In this document: piece by piece, positions 9,926 to 23,260 of the stretch
How the letters are laid out: every line of letters begins with the position of its first letter
Position numbering within the stretch: the first letter of the stretch is position 1
From: Diorhabda sublineata
Lineage: Eukaryota > Arthropoda > Insecta > Coleoptera > Chrysomelidae
Length of the DNA stretch: 64,000 nucleotides
Assembly (NCBI RefSeq): GCF_026230105.1
Contig: NC_079477.1
Span: 873,001-937,000, forward strand
Direction: 5' to 3'
Made by a program: the position numbers and the translations under genes
Notes under the pieces: generated by a model
What the model was told of the DNA's origin: nothing
The model's input: the letters and a program-made list of their open reading frames with translations, nothing else
The model's database searches: none

Positions 9926-11575
9926 TTTTTTCGGTTAAATGAATATTTTTGTGCAAAATTTTATACTCTACACACACATAACAATCCTTTTGAAAGGATT
10001 TCAAGAAAAGGATGCGGAATTCTTTAAAGAAAAACGATGTTTTTGCAGCTGCACTTCAATTACGAATTTATTCAGCACACACCAATCGTTATTTATTCCC
10101 TAAGTGTTTTTAAATTAATAAACCCTACAAATAAAAAAAAAACATCGTCCTAATCGATTATTAATCACATCCCACAACTAATAATTCCCAATTAACTAAT
10201 TTTTAGTAAATAGTGAAGTGTATAGTGGGAAAAATCGAAATCTAGTATTCGATATGATCCAACGGGATTCCGTTGGTACAAAAATACACCACAAGCTAAA
10301 GACAAACAGGTTAAAAGTCGTAGAAGAAAATAACCAACAAGATATAAATATAAAGACCAATCCTTATCAAAAAATCGAAGTTAATAACGTTTAATCGACT
10401 CATTAATTACATTACAAAGTTGTCGCATTCGAATTCCAGTTAAGAATCGATTTTTCCAACTTGCGGACTCCGAAATCATTTCGTTTTATATCTAAAAGTG
10501 TCAAATGTCACCGTTAAAATGTTAGACAAACAAGTTAGAGCTTGTAGACGCAATCTATTCAATAAAACTTGAAAAAAACGTAAAGCAGGTCAACCTTGCT
10601 TAAAAGGATATACCTCGAGTCATTTTCTATTATCCTGTTTGCGATGTTAAGTTAAAGAAATCGAAAAATATGTAACAGTAGCTTTTGTTGGTATCGTCAA
10701 CTTGTTCGGACAAGTCGGAAGGTGTAAACAAGCAGATGGCAGATTTTTTTTTCCATTAAAAGTGTGATTAAATAAATGAATTCGTTTATTAATTGGAAAT
10801 AAAAACGTGAAACATGTCAAATTTTGTTTAAAAATAGCAAAACCGAAAATACATACCACGGTTGCCAATTGTTCCGAATTTTCTAGGACACTTCCGATTT
10901 CCGTTCGCTGTCAAACTTGTCAAACAGTCAAATATGTACCAACCAAAAGATTGTCATTAAATCTTATCCTTGGAAAGATTTCAAAACCACCAGGTTTAAA
11001 AGATTTTGACCTAGATCGCTCGAAACCGCCGTAAATCTTTTTTGGTTCCCATATGAGGATAACCAAAAATCAAGCAGATGTAGACGTTTTTCCAGATTGT
11101 ACCTCAACTATTCATGATTACAGAGGTTATTTCTTTTGGAGACCTTCCAGAAGCTACCACTGCACTTGGTATCGGGAAAAAAACCTCCTTGGATGATTCA
11201 ACTTTGACGAAATTGTTCGCTATTACCAAAGAAACGAATTTGGACTAGTTAGAACCGTTGTATTCGAGTATTTACTTACCTGCAGTTCAAATTTAATGTC
11301 CAGGATTTCTGTTTTCCAGTCTTGGTGCATCGGGTCTTTTTTAGAAAAGAATTTCCGGCAGCTGGACAAAGTTTTGGTCGCAGCTGGAGATGATAGAGAT
11401 TACCACGAACCGCTTGGAAGCTCAATATGGAAACTATTGAACAAAAAAGTTTTTTTGGAGGTTAAAAAGTGGAAAAAGAAGAAGAGTTGGGCAATATCAC
11501 TGAAAAAAGTTCAAAAACATATACAGAAACATCCGTATAATGCAAATTTTGGATTTTGTAATCACCATAATCAGT
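9926..11575. other. Single-copy DNA with a possible decayed coding relic
   Basis: Mostly AT-rich and featureless. From about 11105 to 11640 the plus strand looks coding-like in two successive frames. One reads ...FGDLPEATTALGIGKKT... and the next runs through 11296-11634 without a stop. The end of the second segment aligns with the mariner relic that follows, but the earlier part does not match a mariner N-terminus that I recognise. There is an acceptor-like TTTCTGTTTTCCAG at about 11307-11320. I do not call a gene. Confidence 0.3.
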
Positions 11576-12115
11576 TAGAAGAAACCAAATTTGACAGTAA
11601 CCACGCTCTTAGTCAACATGATGATTCAAAGTAGTTTTCTACCATGTTTACACGTAATAAATCAAATTTTTTGCGTCGATATTTGATAACGGATGAAATA
11701 TGGATCCCTAACTTCATTCCTGGATCGAAACGATCATAATCTGAGTGAACTACAGCCGGTGGACCAGGTTCCAAGCCTCTGAATCAGCTGGGTTCAGTAT
11801 ATCAGGAATATTATTCATCAATTATGTCCAAAAAGGAGTCACAATCATTATAGAATACTACATAGAGTTTTTGGATTGTTTGAATGTAAAAATCGAGTAA
11901 AAACATCGAAGAAAAAATCACTATTTTATAATAAATCGATGATTAAATCGAGAGAATTAGTTTTTTAATCACCATATAGTCCAGATCTGACCTCTAGTGA
12001 CTCAAATATAGTAGCAATTGTTAAAATTAAAACATATTTTGAGGTAAAAGACAAATTTTTGTACAAGCACGACATCGAGAAGTTACACAAACCTTGGAAC
12101 GATAGTATTTTTTTT
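11576..12115 (+). mobile_element. Decayed mariner transposase
   Basis: Conceptual pieces match mariner transposase in order: HDDSK-FSTMFTRNKSNFLRRY, then TDEIWIPNF at about 11687 (first catalytic Asp block), a KGVTIIIEYYIEFLD-like block at 11822-11875, SPYSPDLTSSD at about 11968-12000, and a C-terminal EVKDKFLYKHDIEKL block ending near 12109. The pieces lie in different frames with several stops and an apparent loss around the second catalytic Asp region, so it cannot encode an active enzyme. Terminal repeats are not evident. Confidence 0.85.
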
Positions 12116-12615
12116 TTGAACGGGATTTCATCGATTAATAAAAACGATTTTTAGTAAAAAAAATAGTATAAAAAACCCTTATCGATTCGCCGCTATTTTT
12201 TTTTTTTTTTTTTTAAGAAACCCGATCTATTTCCTACCGAAAAGCTGTGTCGGTTGTCGTTCAACATTCCTCGGTGTTTAGTACACACTAAACACACGCA
12301 CTTTTTATTTTCTATTCATCCCTTTGTTGATCTACACTTTTGGAAAAAGGGATTCGTCGAAGTTATCGATAATATACCCCTTTTTGATATAATAGAATTT
12401 AAGTGGGTCGGCTGCTATCACCCCGTACCGTCTACGGTACTACGGCACTTGTCGAAGGGTTGTTTTGTTAACCCTTTTCGCTCGCCAAATTTCTATCAAA
12501 TCAAATATCAACAAAGGACCCTCCTCGTTATTATTATTGGGGAAATAAAATAATAGGACGAATTATTCGGTAAATGTATCCTTAATTGAAGGATTATTAA
12601 TAATAATGTTTTTTT
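12116..12615. other. Single-copy DNA
   Basis: T-rich tract at about 12190-12215, otherwise no recognised feature. An open stretch at 12254-12553 lacks an ATG start and resembles no family I know. Confidence 0.4.
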
Positions 12616-14070
12616 AAGCTTCAAAAGGCACACGGCGCGTTTTTCGAAGCTTCAAAAGGCACAGGCGCGTTTTTTGGAGCTTCAAAAGGCACACGGCGCT
12701 CTTTTTAAGCTTCAAAAGGCATATGGCGCGTTTTTCGAAACTTCAAAAGGCACATGGTGCGTTTTTCGAAGCTTCAAAAAGCACACGTCGCTTTTTTTAA
12801 GCTTCAAAAGGCACACGGCGCGTTTTTTGAGCTTCAAAAGGCACACGGCGCTTTTTTTGTAGCTTCCAAAGACACATGGCGCGTTTTTTTAAGCTTCAAA
12901 AGGCACACGGCGCTCTTTTTAAGCTTCAAAAGGCATATGGCGCGTTTTTCGAAGCTTCAAAAGGCACATGGTGCGTTTTTCGAAGCTTCAAAAGGCACAT
13001 GGTGCGTTTTTCGAAGCTTCAAAAAGCACACGGCGCTTTTTTTAAGCTTCAAAAGGCACACGGCGCGTTTTTCGAAGCTTCAAAAGGCACATGGAACGTT
13101 TTTTGAAGCTTCAAAAGGCGCATGGCACGTTTTATTAAGCTTCAAAAGGCACATGGAACGTTTTTTGAAGCTTCAAAAGGCACATGGTACGTTTTTTTAA
13201 GCTTCAAAAGGCACATGGCGCGTTTTATGGAGCTTCAAAAGGCACATGGTACGTTTTTCGAAGCTTCAAAAAGCACACGGCGCTTTTTTTAAGCTTCAAA
13301 AGGCACACGGCGCGTTTTTCGAAGCTTCAAAAGGCACATGGAACGTTTTTTGAAGCTTCAAAAGGCACATGGCACGTTTTTTTAAGCTTCAAAAGGCACA
13401 CGGCGCTTTTTTTGTAGCTTCCAAAGACACATGGCGCGTTTTTTTTAAGCTTCAAAAGGCACACGGCGCTCTTTTTAAGCTTCAAAAGGCATATGGCGCG
13501 TTTTTCGAAACTTCAAAAGGCACATGGTGCGTTTTTCGAAGCTTCAAAAAGCACACGTCGCTTTTTTTAAGCTTCAAAAGGCACACGGCGCGTTTTTTGA
13601 GCTTCAAAAGGCACACGGCGCTTTTTTTGTAGCTTCCAAAGACACATGGCGCGTTTTTTTAAGCTTCAAAAGGCACACGGCGCTCTTTTTAAGCTTCAAA
13701 AGGCATATGGCGCGTTTTTCGAAGCTTCAAAAGGCACATGGTGCGTTTTTCGAAGCTTCAAAAGGCACATGGTGCGTTTTTCGAAGCTTCAAAAAGCACA
13801 CGGCGCTTTTTTTAAGCTTCAAAAGGCACACGGCGCGTTTTTCGAAGCTTCAAAAGGCACATGGAACGTTTTTTGAAGCTTCAAAAGGCACATGGCACGT
13901 TTTTTTAAGCTTCAAAAGGCACACGGCGCTTTTTTTGTAGCTTCCAAAGACACATGGCACGTTTTTTAAGCTTCAAATGGCACACGGCGCGTTTTTTTAA
14001 GCTTCAAAAGGCACACGGCGCGTTTTATGAAGCTTCAAAAGGCACACGGCGCGTTTTTTGAAACTTGGAA
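12616..14070. repeat. 31-bp AAGCTT-containing tandem repeat, about 47 copies
   Basis: Unit AAGCTTCAAAAGGCACACGG followed by CGCGTTTTTCG (29-31 bp), with variants CACATGG, GGTGC, GGAACG and TTTTTAAGC. A segment starting near 12617 is repeated about 770 bp further on (for example 12754 and 13524), so a large block of the array was itself duplicated. The unit contains no stop codon in any plus-strand frame, and 31 is not divisible by three. Every plus frame is therefore open, producing peptides that cycle through K-L-Q-K-A-H-G, E-A-S-K-G-T-W and S-F-K-R-H-T. These frames are artefacts of the repeat. Confidence 0.96.
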
Positions 14071-16099
14071 AAGAGTTAGGTTCTGAAATATTGTTGATGA
14101 AAGATCTAGGAATATTGAGTACATGAATCTGATCTTTTATTGTTATTTTCGCAAAAACTTTTGCTACTAGTCCATTATTGATACGTTGATATGTTGAGAG
14201 CCTCTGGTATATCAAAGATCGTCGCTTCAACTTTGATGTTAACATTGGTGGATGGCCCCAACACATTTCTATAACATTTTTGATGATTTTCCAACCGAAA
14301 TTTATGTACAAGTGGTAATTTTCTTAGTTTTATACTGAAATATCTTGTGATTAAGTTATAGATAACAATTAAAAACTTTGACAAAACTTGAACATGTATT
14401 GGACACCACAACCAAGTCCAAACACTGTCCCGTACCCAAACTAGTCATCCCCCAAGAGACTAATACTATATAGTGACGCAAATTTCTGTACCAAAGCCTC
14501 CAAATCGAGGGGAAACTTCATAAAACTAGCTGAGCTTTTGGGGGGAATTAAACGATTGGAATTTTAGATGATTTAGTCGTTGAGATTGTGTACAAACTTC
14601 AAATTAATAATAATCTTTGTGACTGAAAGTCCCTTCTGGGAATTTCTACTTAGTTTTTTTAAATACATATATTTTTTTCTTACCATATTATTATATCGCA
14701 TTAAGTGACTTCCAGTGTTGGTATGCAGAGTCGTTTCGAAATTTTTAATGGATGGTTTTTTATTTATTGTTTTTTTTTACTGGCGGGTCTTCGTAGGGCT
14801 TCCAAAAGCTCGCTCGAACGTAAAAACCTGTTGAAACGATAGTTTCTGTCTTGTACACGTGCAGGGGCTCTTCAATTAAAAAAGATGATTTTTTTTATTC
14901 AACTTTTTATACAACGATGGTTCAGAATTGGGATTTTTTTTTAATTAGAATGTTATTTATTCAAAATTGAGTTTATTATTCAATCTAAATTCCATTTTGT
15001 ACATCTACACAGTCGGTATATCGACTATTGGGTAGTATTACATCACTGACACACAGATGGCGCCGCCATTGACATATCCATTTGACGTTTACGAAGTACC
15101 AGCTTCCAAAAGACTATATGTCAAATGTCATGACATTTCGATCAATCAGGACAGCCATTTAAGTGAAGAAATGTCAAAATCATGGTACAATATAATTATT
15201 TACGTACCATGATGCTTTAAAATCAACCATAATACTTTAGAATGAAATATTTGGATTATATTCAGTTTGAATCCATGTAAGACGTCGTTTAAGATGTATT
15301 ATGGGTCTGTTACTGTTGGGAGCTCAAAAAGAAAGTATAAAATGTGGAATAACTTGCCGAAAATCAAATCCAAGGATCAGTACTGATTTAAATAACAAAT
15401 TCTTGAATACCACAAAAGATTTTGATCGAAAAGGTTTTTGAACAGTGTATGTTTATGAATAAAAAAAAATATATAGGAGGACCGCTTCCTTTATATAAAT
15501 CTTACGAAAAAAAAACTACGAATATCTGTAAACCCAGGCCGTTATATTAAAAAAAAAAATACAATTATCTTCTATACAAAGCTTCCCTCAATAGCAAATA
15601 ATCTCTCCCACATATAATGGACCCGTACGTGTTACATAAAAGAATCCCAAATCGAATTCAACCCTCTGCAGCCCTCAAAAATTAAGGACTCATATCCACC
15701 AGAGACGTAGGTTATAGGGATCTAGGAATATTTTGGAAAAAAAATCGTTTCTTTCAACAATGAAGTGACATACTTGAAAATTTAAAACTTCCACTTGTTT
15801 ATGTAGTTTTTTTATCAGTGTAACTTTTTTATTAAAAATAAAAAATAAACGTAAAGTTGAAAATATTCAGTTCGACATTATTCGTTTCAAATTTGGAAGG
15901 CATTCGAATTATTTAAGTATCTATTCAAATCAAAAATTGTGTAATCGACAAACCGAAATTTCAGAATTATCTCATACACGTCTTATAATAAGGTTTAAAT
16001 TAATTAGATTTAGAAAATATAATTAATATTACACAAAGTATGGATGAGAGGTCATATATTTTGACAATTACCTGTCAAAATTGTTTTTAGACCACGCCC
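14071..16099. other. Single-copy DNA, no supported gene
   Basis: An open stretch on the minus strand at about 13997-14411 contains peptides faintly like a piggyBac-type transposase (for example HLYINF), but the similarity is too weak to call. The rest is AT-rich intergenic sequence. Confidence 0.4.
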
Positions 16100-19000
16100 T
16101 CTAAAAGTAGTTCGTTCTGTATTAATTTATATACCGAAAGGTGCATTTAGAGTGTTCCATGTATTGAAAGTGACAGTTCCGTTGTGCAAAACACTTTCGG
16201 AACGCTCTGGAGTACACAACTTTAATTTCCTTAAATGTGACAGTTGACAGTTTCGTTCTGTATTTATTTACATACCGAAAGTTGCGTTTAGAGTGTTCCA
16301 TGTATTGAAAGTGACAGTTCCGTTGTGCAAAACACTTTCGGAACGTTCTGGAGTAATCAACTTTAATTTCCTTAAATATGACAGTCGACAGTTTCGTTCT
16401 GTATTCATTTACATACCGAAAGTTGCGTTTAGAGTGTTCCATGTATTGAAAGTGACAGTTCCGTACTGCAAAACACTTTCGGAACGCTCTGGAGTACACA
16501 ACTTTAATTTCCTTAAATGTGACAGTCGACAGTTTCGTTCTGTATTTATTTACATACCGAAAGTTGCGTTTAGAGTGTTCCATGTATTGAAAGTGACAGT
16601 TCCGTACTGCAAAACACTTTCGGAACGCTCTGGAGTACACAACTTTAATTTCCTTAAATGTGACAGTCGACAGTTTCGTTCTGTATTCATTTACATACCG
16701 AAAGTTGCGTTTAGAGTGTTCCATGTATTGAAAGTGACAGTTCCGTACTGCAAAACACTTTAGGAACGTTCTGGAGTAAACAAGTTTAATTTCCTTAAAT
16801 GTGACAGTCGACAGTTTCGTTCTGTATTCATTTACATACCGAAAGTTGCGTTTAGAGTGTTCTATGTATTGAAAGTGACAGTTCCGTTTTGCAAAACACT
16901 TTCGGAACGCTCTGGAGTACACAACTTTAATTTCCTTAAATGTGACAGTCGACAGTTTCGTTCTGTATTCATTTACATACCGAAAGTTGCGTTTAGAGTG
17001 TTCCATGTATTGAAAGTGACAGTTCCGTTGTGCAAAACACTTTCGGAACGCTCTGGAGTACACAACTTTAATTTCCTTAAATGTGACAGTTGACAGTTTC
17101 GTTCTGTATTTATTTACATACCGAAAGTTGCGTTTAGAGTGTTCCATGTATTGAAAGTGACAGTTCCGTTGTGCAAAACACTTTCGGAACGTTCTGGAGT
17201 AATCAACTTTAATTTCCTTAAATATGACAGTCGACAGTTTCGTTCTGTATTCATTTACATACCGAAAGTTGCGTTTAGAGTGTTCCATGTATTGAAAGTG
17301 ACAGTTCCGTACTGCAAAACACTTTCGGAACGCTCTGGAGTACACAACTTTAATTTCCTTAAATGTGACAGTCGACAGTTTCGTTCTGTATTTATTTACA
17401 TACCGAAAGTTGCGTTTAGAGTGTTCCATGTATTGAAAGTGACAGTTCCGTACTGCAAAACACTTTCGGAACGCTCTGGAGTACACAACTTTAATTTCCT
17501 TAAATGTGACAGTCGACAGTTTCGTTCTGTATTCATTTACATACCGAAAGTTGCGTTTAGAGTGTTCCATGTATTGAAAGTGACAGTTCCGTACTGCAAA
17601 ACACTTTAGGAACGTTCTGGAGTAAACAAGTTTAATTTCCTTAAATGTGACAGTCGACAGTTTCGTTCTGTATTCATTTACATACCGAAAGTTGCGTTTA
17701 GAGTGTTCTATGTATTGAAAGTGACAGTTCCGTTTTGCAAAACACTTTCGGAACGCTCTGGAGTACACAACTTTAATTTCCTTAAATGTGACAGTCGACA
17801 GTTTCGTTCTGTATTCATTTACATACCGAAAGTTGCGTTTAGAGTGTTTCATGTATTGAAAGTGACAGTTTCGTTTTGCAAAACACTTTCGGAACGCTCT
17901 GGAGTACACAACTTTAATTTCCTTAAATGTGACAGTCGACAGTTTCGTTCTGTATTCATTTACATACCGAAAGTTGCGTTTAGAGTGTTCTATGTATTGA
18001 AAGTGACAGTTCCGTACTGCAAAACACTTTCGGAACGCTCTGGAGTAAACAAGTTTAATTTCCTTAAATGTGACAGTCGACAGTTTCGTTCTGTATTCAT
18101 TTACATACCGAAAGTTGCGTTTAGAGTGTTCCATGTATTGAAAGTGACAGTTCCGTACTGCAAAATACTTTCGGGATGCTATGGAGTAGACAAGTTTAAC
18201 TTCCTTAAATGTGACAGTTGACAGTTTCGTTCTGTATTCATTTACATACCGAAAGTTGCGTTTTGAGTGTTCCATGTATTGAAAGTCATAGTTCCGTACT
18301 GCAAAATACTTTCGGGACGCTATGGAGTAGACAAGTTTAACTTCCTTAAATGTGACAGTTGACAGTTTCGTTCTGTATTCATTTACATAATGAAAGTTGC
18401 GTTTTGAGTGTTCCAAGTATTGAAAATGACAGCAAAACACTTTCGGGACGCTCTGGAGTAGACAACTTTAACTTCCTTAAATGTGACAGTTGAAAGTTTC
18501 GTTCTGTATTTATTTATATACCAAAAATTGCGTTTTGAGTGTTCCATGTATTGAAAGTGACAGTTCCGTACTGCAAAATACTTTCGGGACGCTATGGAGT
18601 AGACAAGTTTAACTTCCTTAAATGTGACAGTTGACAGTTTCGTTCTGTATTCATTTACATAATGAAAGTTGCGTTTTGAGTGTTCCAAGTATTGAAAATG
18701 ACAGTTCCGTACTGCAAAACACTTTCGGGACGTTCTGGAGTAAACAACTTTAACTTCCTTAAATGTGACAGTTGACAGTTTCGTTCTGTATTTATTTACA
18801 TACCGAAAGTTGCGTTTTGAGTGTTCCATGTATTGAAAGTCATAGTTCCGTACTGCAAAATACTTTCGGGACGCTATGGAGTAGACAAGTTTAACTTCCT
18901 TAAATGTGACAGTCGACAGTTTCGTTCTGTATTCATTTACATACCGAAAGTTGCGTTTTGAGTGTTCCATGTATTGAAAGTCATAGTTCCGTACTGCAAA

Positions 19001-22000
19001 ATACTTTCGGGACGCTATGGAGTAGACAAGTTTAACTTCCTTAAATGTGACAGTCGACAGTTTCGTTCTGTATTCATTTACATACCGAAAGTTGCGTTTT
19101 GAGTGTTCCATGTATTGAAAGTCATAGTTCCGTACTGCAAAATACTTTCGGGACGCTATGGAGTAGACAAGTTTAACTTCCTTAAATGTGACAGTTGACA
19201 GTTTCGTTCTGTATTTATTTACATACCGAAAGTTGCGTTTTGAGTGTTCCATGTATTGAAAGTCATAGTTCCGTACTGCAAAATACTTTCGGGACGCTAT
19301 GGAGTAGACAAGTTTAACTTCCTTAAATGTGACAGTTGACAGTTTCGTTCTGTATTTATTTACATACCGAAAGTTGCGTTTTGAGTGTTCCATGTATTGA
19401 AAGTCATAGTTCCGTACTGCAAAATACTTTCGGGACGCTATGGAGTAGACAAGTTTAACTTCCTTAAATGTGACAGTCGACAGTTTCGTTCTGTATTCAT
19501 TTACATAATGAAAGTTGCGTTTTGAGTGTTCCAAGTATTGAAAGTGACAGTTCCGTACTGCAAAACACTTTAGGAACGTTCTGGAGTAAACAAGTTTAAT
19601 TTCCTTAAATGTGACAGTTGACAGATTCGTTCTGTATTTATTTACATACCGAAAGTTGCGTTTAGAGTGTTCCATGTATTGAAAGTGACAGTTTCGTTTT
19701 GCAAAACACTTTCGGAACGCTCTGGAGTACACAACTTTAATTTCCTTAAATGTGACAGTCGACAGTTTCGTTCTGTATTCATTTACATACCGAAAGTTGC
19801 GTTTAGAGTGTTCTATGTATTGAAAGTGACAGTTCCGTACTGCAAAACACTTTCGGAACGCTCTGGAGTAAACAAGTTTAATTTCCTTAAATGTGACAGT
19901 CGACAGTTTCGTTCTGTATTCATTTACATACCGAAAGTTGCGTTTAGAGTGTTCCATGTATTGAAAGTGACAGTTCCGTTTTGCAAAACACTTTCGGAAC
20001 GCTCTGGAGTACACAACTTTAATTTCCTTAAATGTGACAGTCGACAGTTTCGTTCTGTATTCATTTACATACCGAAAGTTGCGTTTAGAGTGTTCCATGT
20101 ATTGAAAGTCATAGTTCCGTACTGCAAAATACTTTCGGGACGCTATGGAGTAGACAAGTTTAACTTCCTTAAATGTGACAGTTGACAGTTTCGTTCTGTA
20201 TTCATTTACATAATGAAAGTTGCGTTTTGAGTGTTCCAAGTATTGAAAATGACAGCAAAACACTTTCGGGACGCTCTGGAGTAGACAACTTTAACTTCCT
20301 TAAATGTGACAGTCGACAGTTTCGTTCTGTATTCATTTACATACCGAAAGTTGCGTTTAGAGAGTTCCATGTATTGAAAGTGACAGTTCCGTACTGCAAA
20401 ACACTTTCGGAACGCTCTGGAGTACACAACTTTAATTTCCTTAAATGTGACAGTTGACAGTTTCGTTCTGTATTTATTTACATACCGAAAGTTGCGTTTA
20501 GAGTGTTCCATGTATTGAAAGTGACAGTTCCGTTGTGCAAAACACTTTCGGAACGTTCTGGAGTAATCAACTTTAATTTCCTTAAATATGACAGTCGACA
20601 GTTTCGTTCTGTATTCATTTACATACCGAAAGTTGCGTTTAGAGTGTTCCATGTATTGAAAGTGACAGTTCCGTACTGCAAAACACTTTCGGAACGCTCT
20701 GGAGTACACAACTTTAATTTCCTTAAATGTGACAGTCGACAGTTTCGTTCTGTATTTATTTACATACCGAAAGTTGCGTTTAGAGTGTTCCATGTATTGA
20801 AAGTGACAGTTCCGTACTGCAAAACACTTTCGGAACGCTCTGGAGTACACAACTTTAATTTCCTTAAATGTGACAGTCGACAGTTTCGTTCTGTATTTAT
20901 TTACATACCGAAAGTTGCGTTTAGAGTGTTCCATGTATTGAAAGTGACAGTTCCGTACTGCAAAACACTTTCGGAACGCTCTGGAGTACACAACTTTAAT
21001 TTCCTTAAATGTGACAGTCGACAGTTTCGTTCTGTATTTATTTACATACCGAAAGTTGCGTTTAGAGTGTTCCATGTATTGAAAGTGACAGTTCCGTACT
21101 GCAAAACACTTTAGGAACGTTCTGGAGTAAACAAGTTTAATTTCCTTAAATGTGACAGTCGACAGTTTCGTTCTGTATTCATTTACATACCGAAAGTTGC
21201 GTTTAGAGTGTTCCATGTATTGAAAGTGACAGTTCCGTACTGCAAAACACTTTCGGAACGCTCTGGAGTACACAACTTTAATTTCCTTAAATGTGACAGT
21301 CGACAGTTTCGTTCTGTATTTATTTACATACCGAAAGTTGCGTTTAGAGTGTTCCATGTATTGAAAGTGACAGTTCCGTACTGCAAAACACTTTAGGAAC
21401 GTTCTGGAGTAAACAAGTTTAATTTCCTTAAATGTGACAGTCGACAGTTTCGTTCTGTATTCATTTACATACCGAAAGTTGCGTTTAGAGTGTTCTATGT
21501 ATTGAAAGTGACAGTTCCGTTTTGCAAAACACTTTCGGAACGCTCTGGAGTAAACAAGTTTAATTTCCTTAAATGTGACAGTCGACAGTTTCGTTCTGTA
21601 TTCATTTACATACCGAAAGTTGCGTTTAGAGTGTTCCATGTATTGAAAGTGACAGTTCCGTACTGCAAAACACTTTAGGAACGTTCTGGAGTAAACAAGT
21701 TTAATTTCCTTAAATGTGACAGTCGACAGTTTCGTTCTGTATTCATTTACATACCGAAAGTTGCGTTTAGAGTGTTCCATGTATTGAAAGTGACAGTTCC
21801 GTACTGCAAAACACTTTAGGAACGTTCTGGAGTAAACAAGTTTAATTTCCTTAAATGTGACAGTCGACAGTTTCGTTCTGTATTCATTTACATACCGAAA
21901 GTTGCGTTTAGAGTGTTCCATGTATTGAAAGTGACAGTTCCGTACTGCAAAACACTTTCGGAACGCTCTGGAGTACACAACTTTAATTTCCTTAAATGTG

Positions 22001-23260
22001 ACAGTCGACAGTTTCGTTCTGTATTCATTTACATACCGAAAGTTGCGTTTAGAGAGTTCCATGTATTGAAAGTGACAGTTCCGTACTGCAAAACACTTTC
22101 GGAACGCTCTGGAGTACACAACTTTAATTTCCTTAAATGTGACAGTCGACAGTTTCGTTCTGTATTCATTTACATACCGAAAGTTGCGTTTAGAGTGTTT
22201 CATGTATTGAAAGTGACAGTTCCGTACTGCAAAACACTTTCGGAACGCTCTGGAGTACACAACTTTAATTTCCTTAAATGTGACAGTCGACAGTTTCGTT
22301 CTGTATTCATTTACATACCGAAAGTTGCGTTTAGAGTGTTCTATGTATTGAAAGTGACAGTTCCGTTTTGCAAAACACTTTCGGAACGCTCTGGAGTACA
22401 CAACTTTAATTTCCTTAAATGTGACAGTCGACAGTTTCGTTCTGTATTCATTTACATACCGAAAGTTGCGTTTAGAGTGTTCCATGTATTGAAAGTGACA
22501 GTTCCGTACTGCAAAACACTTTCGGAACGCTCTGGAGTACACAACTTTAATTTCCTTAAATGTGACAGTCGACAGTTTCGTTCTGTATTCATTTACATAC
22601 CGAAAGTTGCGTTTAGAGAGTTCCATGTATTGAAAGTGACAGTTTCGTTTTGCAAAACACTTTCGTGACGCTCTGGAGTACACAACTTTAATTTCCTTAA
22701 ATGTGACAGTCGACAGTTTCGTTCTGTATTCATTTACATACCGAAAGTTGCGTTTAGAGTGTTTCATGTATTGAAAGTGACAGTTCCGTACTGCAAAACA
22801 CTTTCGGAACGCTCTGGAGTACACAACTTTAATTTCCTTAAATGTGACAGTCGACAGTTTCGTTCTGTATTCATTTACATACCGAAAGTTGCGTTTAGAG
22901 TGTTCTATGTATTGAAAGTGACAGTTCCGTTTTGCAAAACACTTTCGGAACGCTCTGGAGTACACAACTTTAATTTCCTTAAATGTGACAGTCGACAGTT
23001 TCGTTCTGTATTCATTTACATACCGAAAGTTGCGTTTAGAGTGTTCCATGTATTGAAAGTGACAGTTCCGTACTGCAAAACACTTTCGGAACGCTCTGGA
23101 GTACACAACTTTAATTTCCTTAAATGTGACAGTCGACAGTTTCGTTCTGTATTCATTTACATACCGAAAGTTGCGTTTAGAGAGTTCCATGTATTGAAAG
23201 TGACAGTTTCGTTTTGCAAAACACTTTCGTGACGCTCTAGAGTACACAACTTTAACAATT
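16100..23260. repeat. 141-bp satellite array, about 51 copies, open on the minus strand
   Basis: Monomer of 141 bp containing CATTTACATACCGAAAGTTG, GTGTTCCATGTATTGAAAGT, GCAAAACACTTTCGGAACG and CCTTAAATGTGACAGTCGAC. Because 141 = 3 x 47, one minus-strand frame is open in every copy and yields a 47-residue repeat (core HSKRNFRYVNEYRTKLSTV, then FKEIKVVYSRAFRKCFA). The frame runs as three overlapping segments, 16122-18440, 18383-20263 and 20206-23247 (772, 626 and 1013 codons). They are separated by two copies of the same 10-bp deletion. Exact blocks recur at 846 bp (six monomers), for example 16293/17139, 16857/17703 and 21913/22759. No unique N- or C-terminal sequence, ATG in unique DNA or promoter is seen, so I treat it as a satellite. 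Confidence 0.95.

Noticed and set aside
12754..13940. Repeat-protein gene on the plus strand in the 31-bp array
   Set aside because: All three plus frames are open because the monomer has no stops, and the period is not a multiple of three. There is no unique start or end.
13997..14411. piggyBac-like transposase fragment on the minus strand
   Set aside because: A few residues resemble the D-N-F-F-T-S region but the key Asp is missing and no second block aligns.
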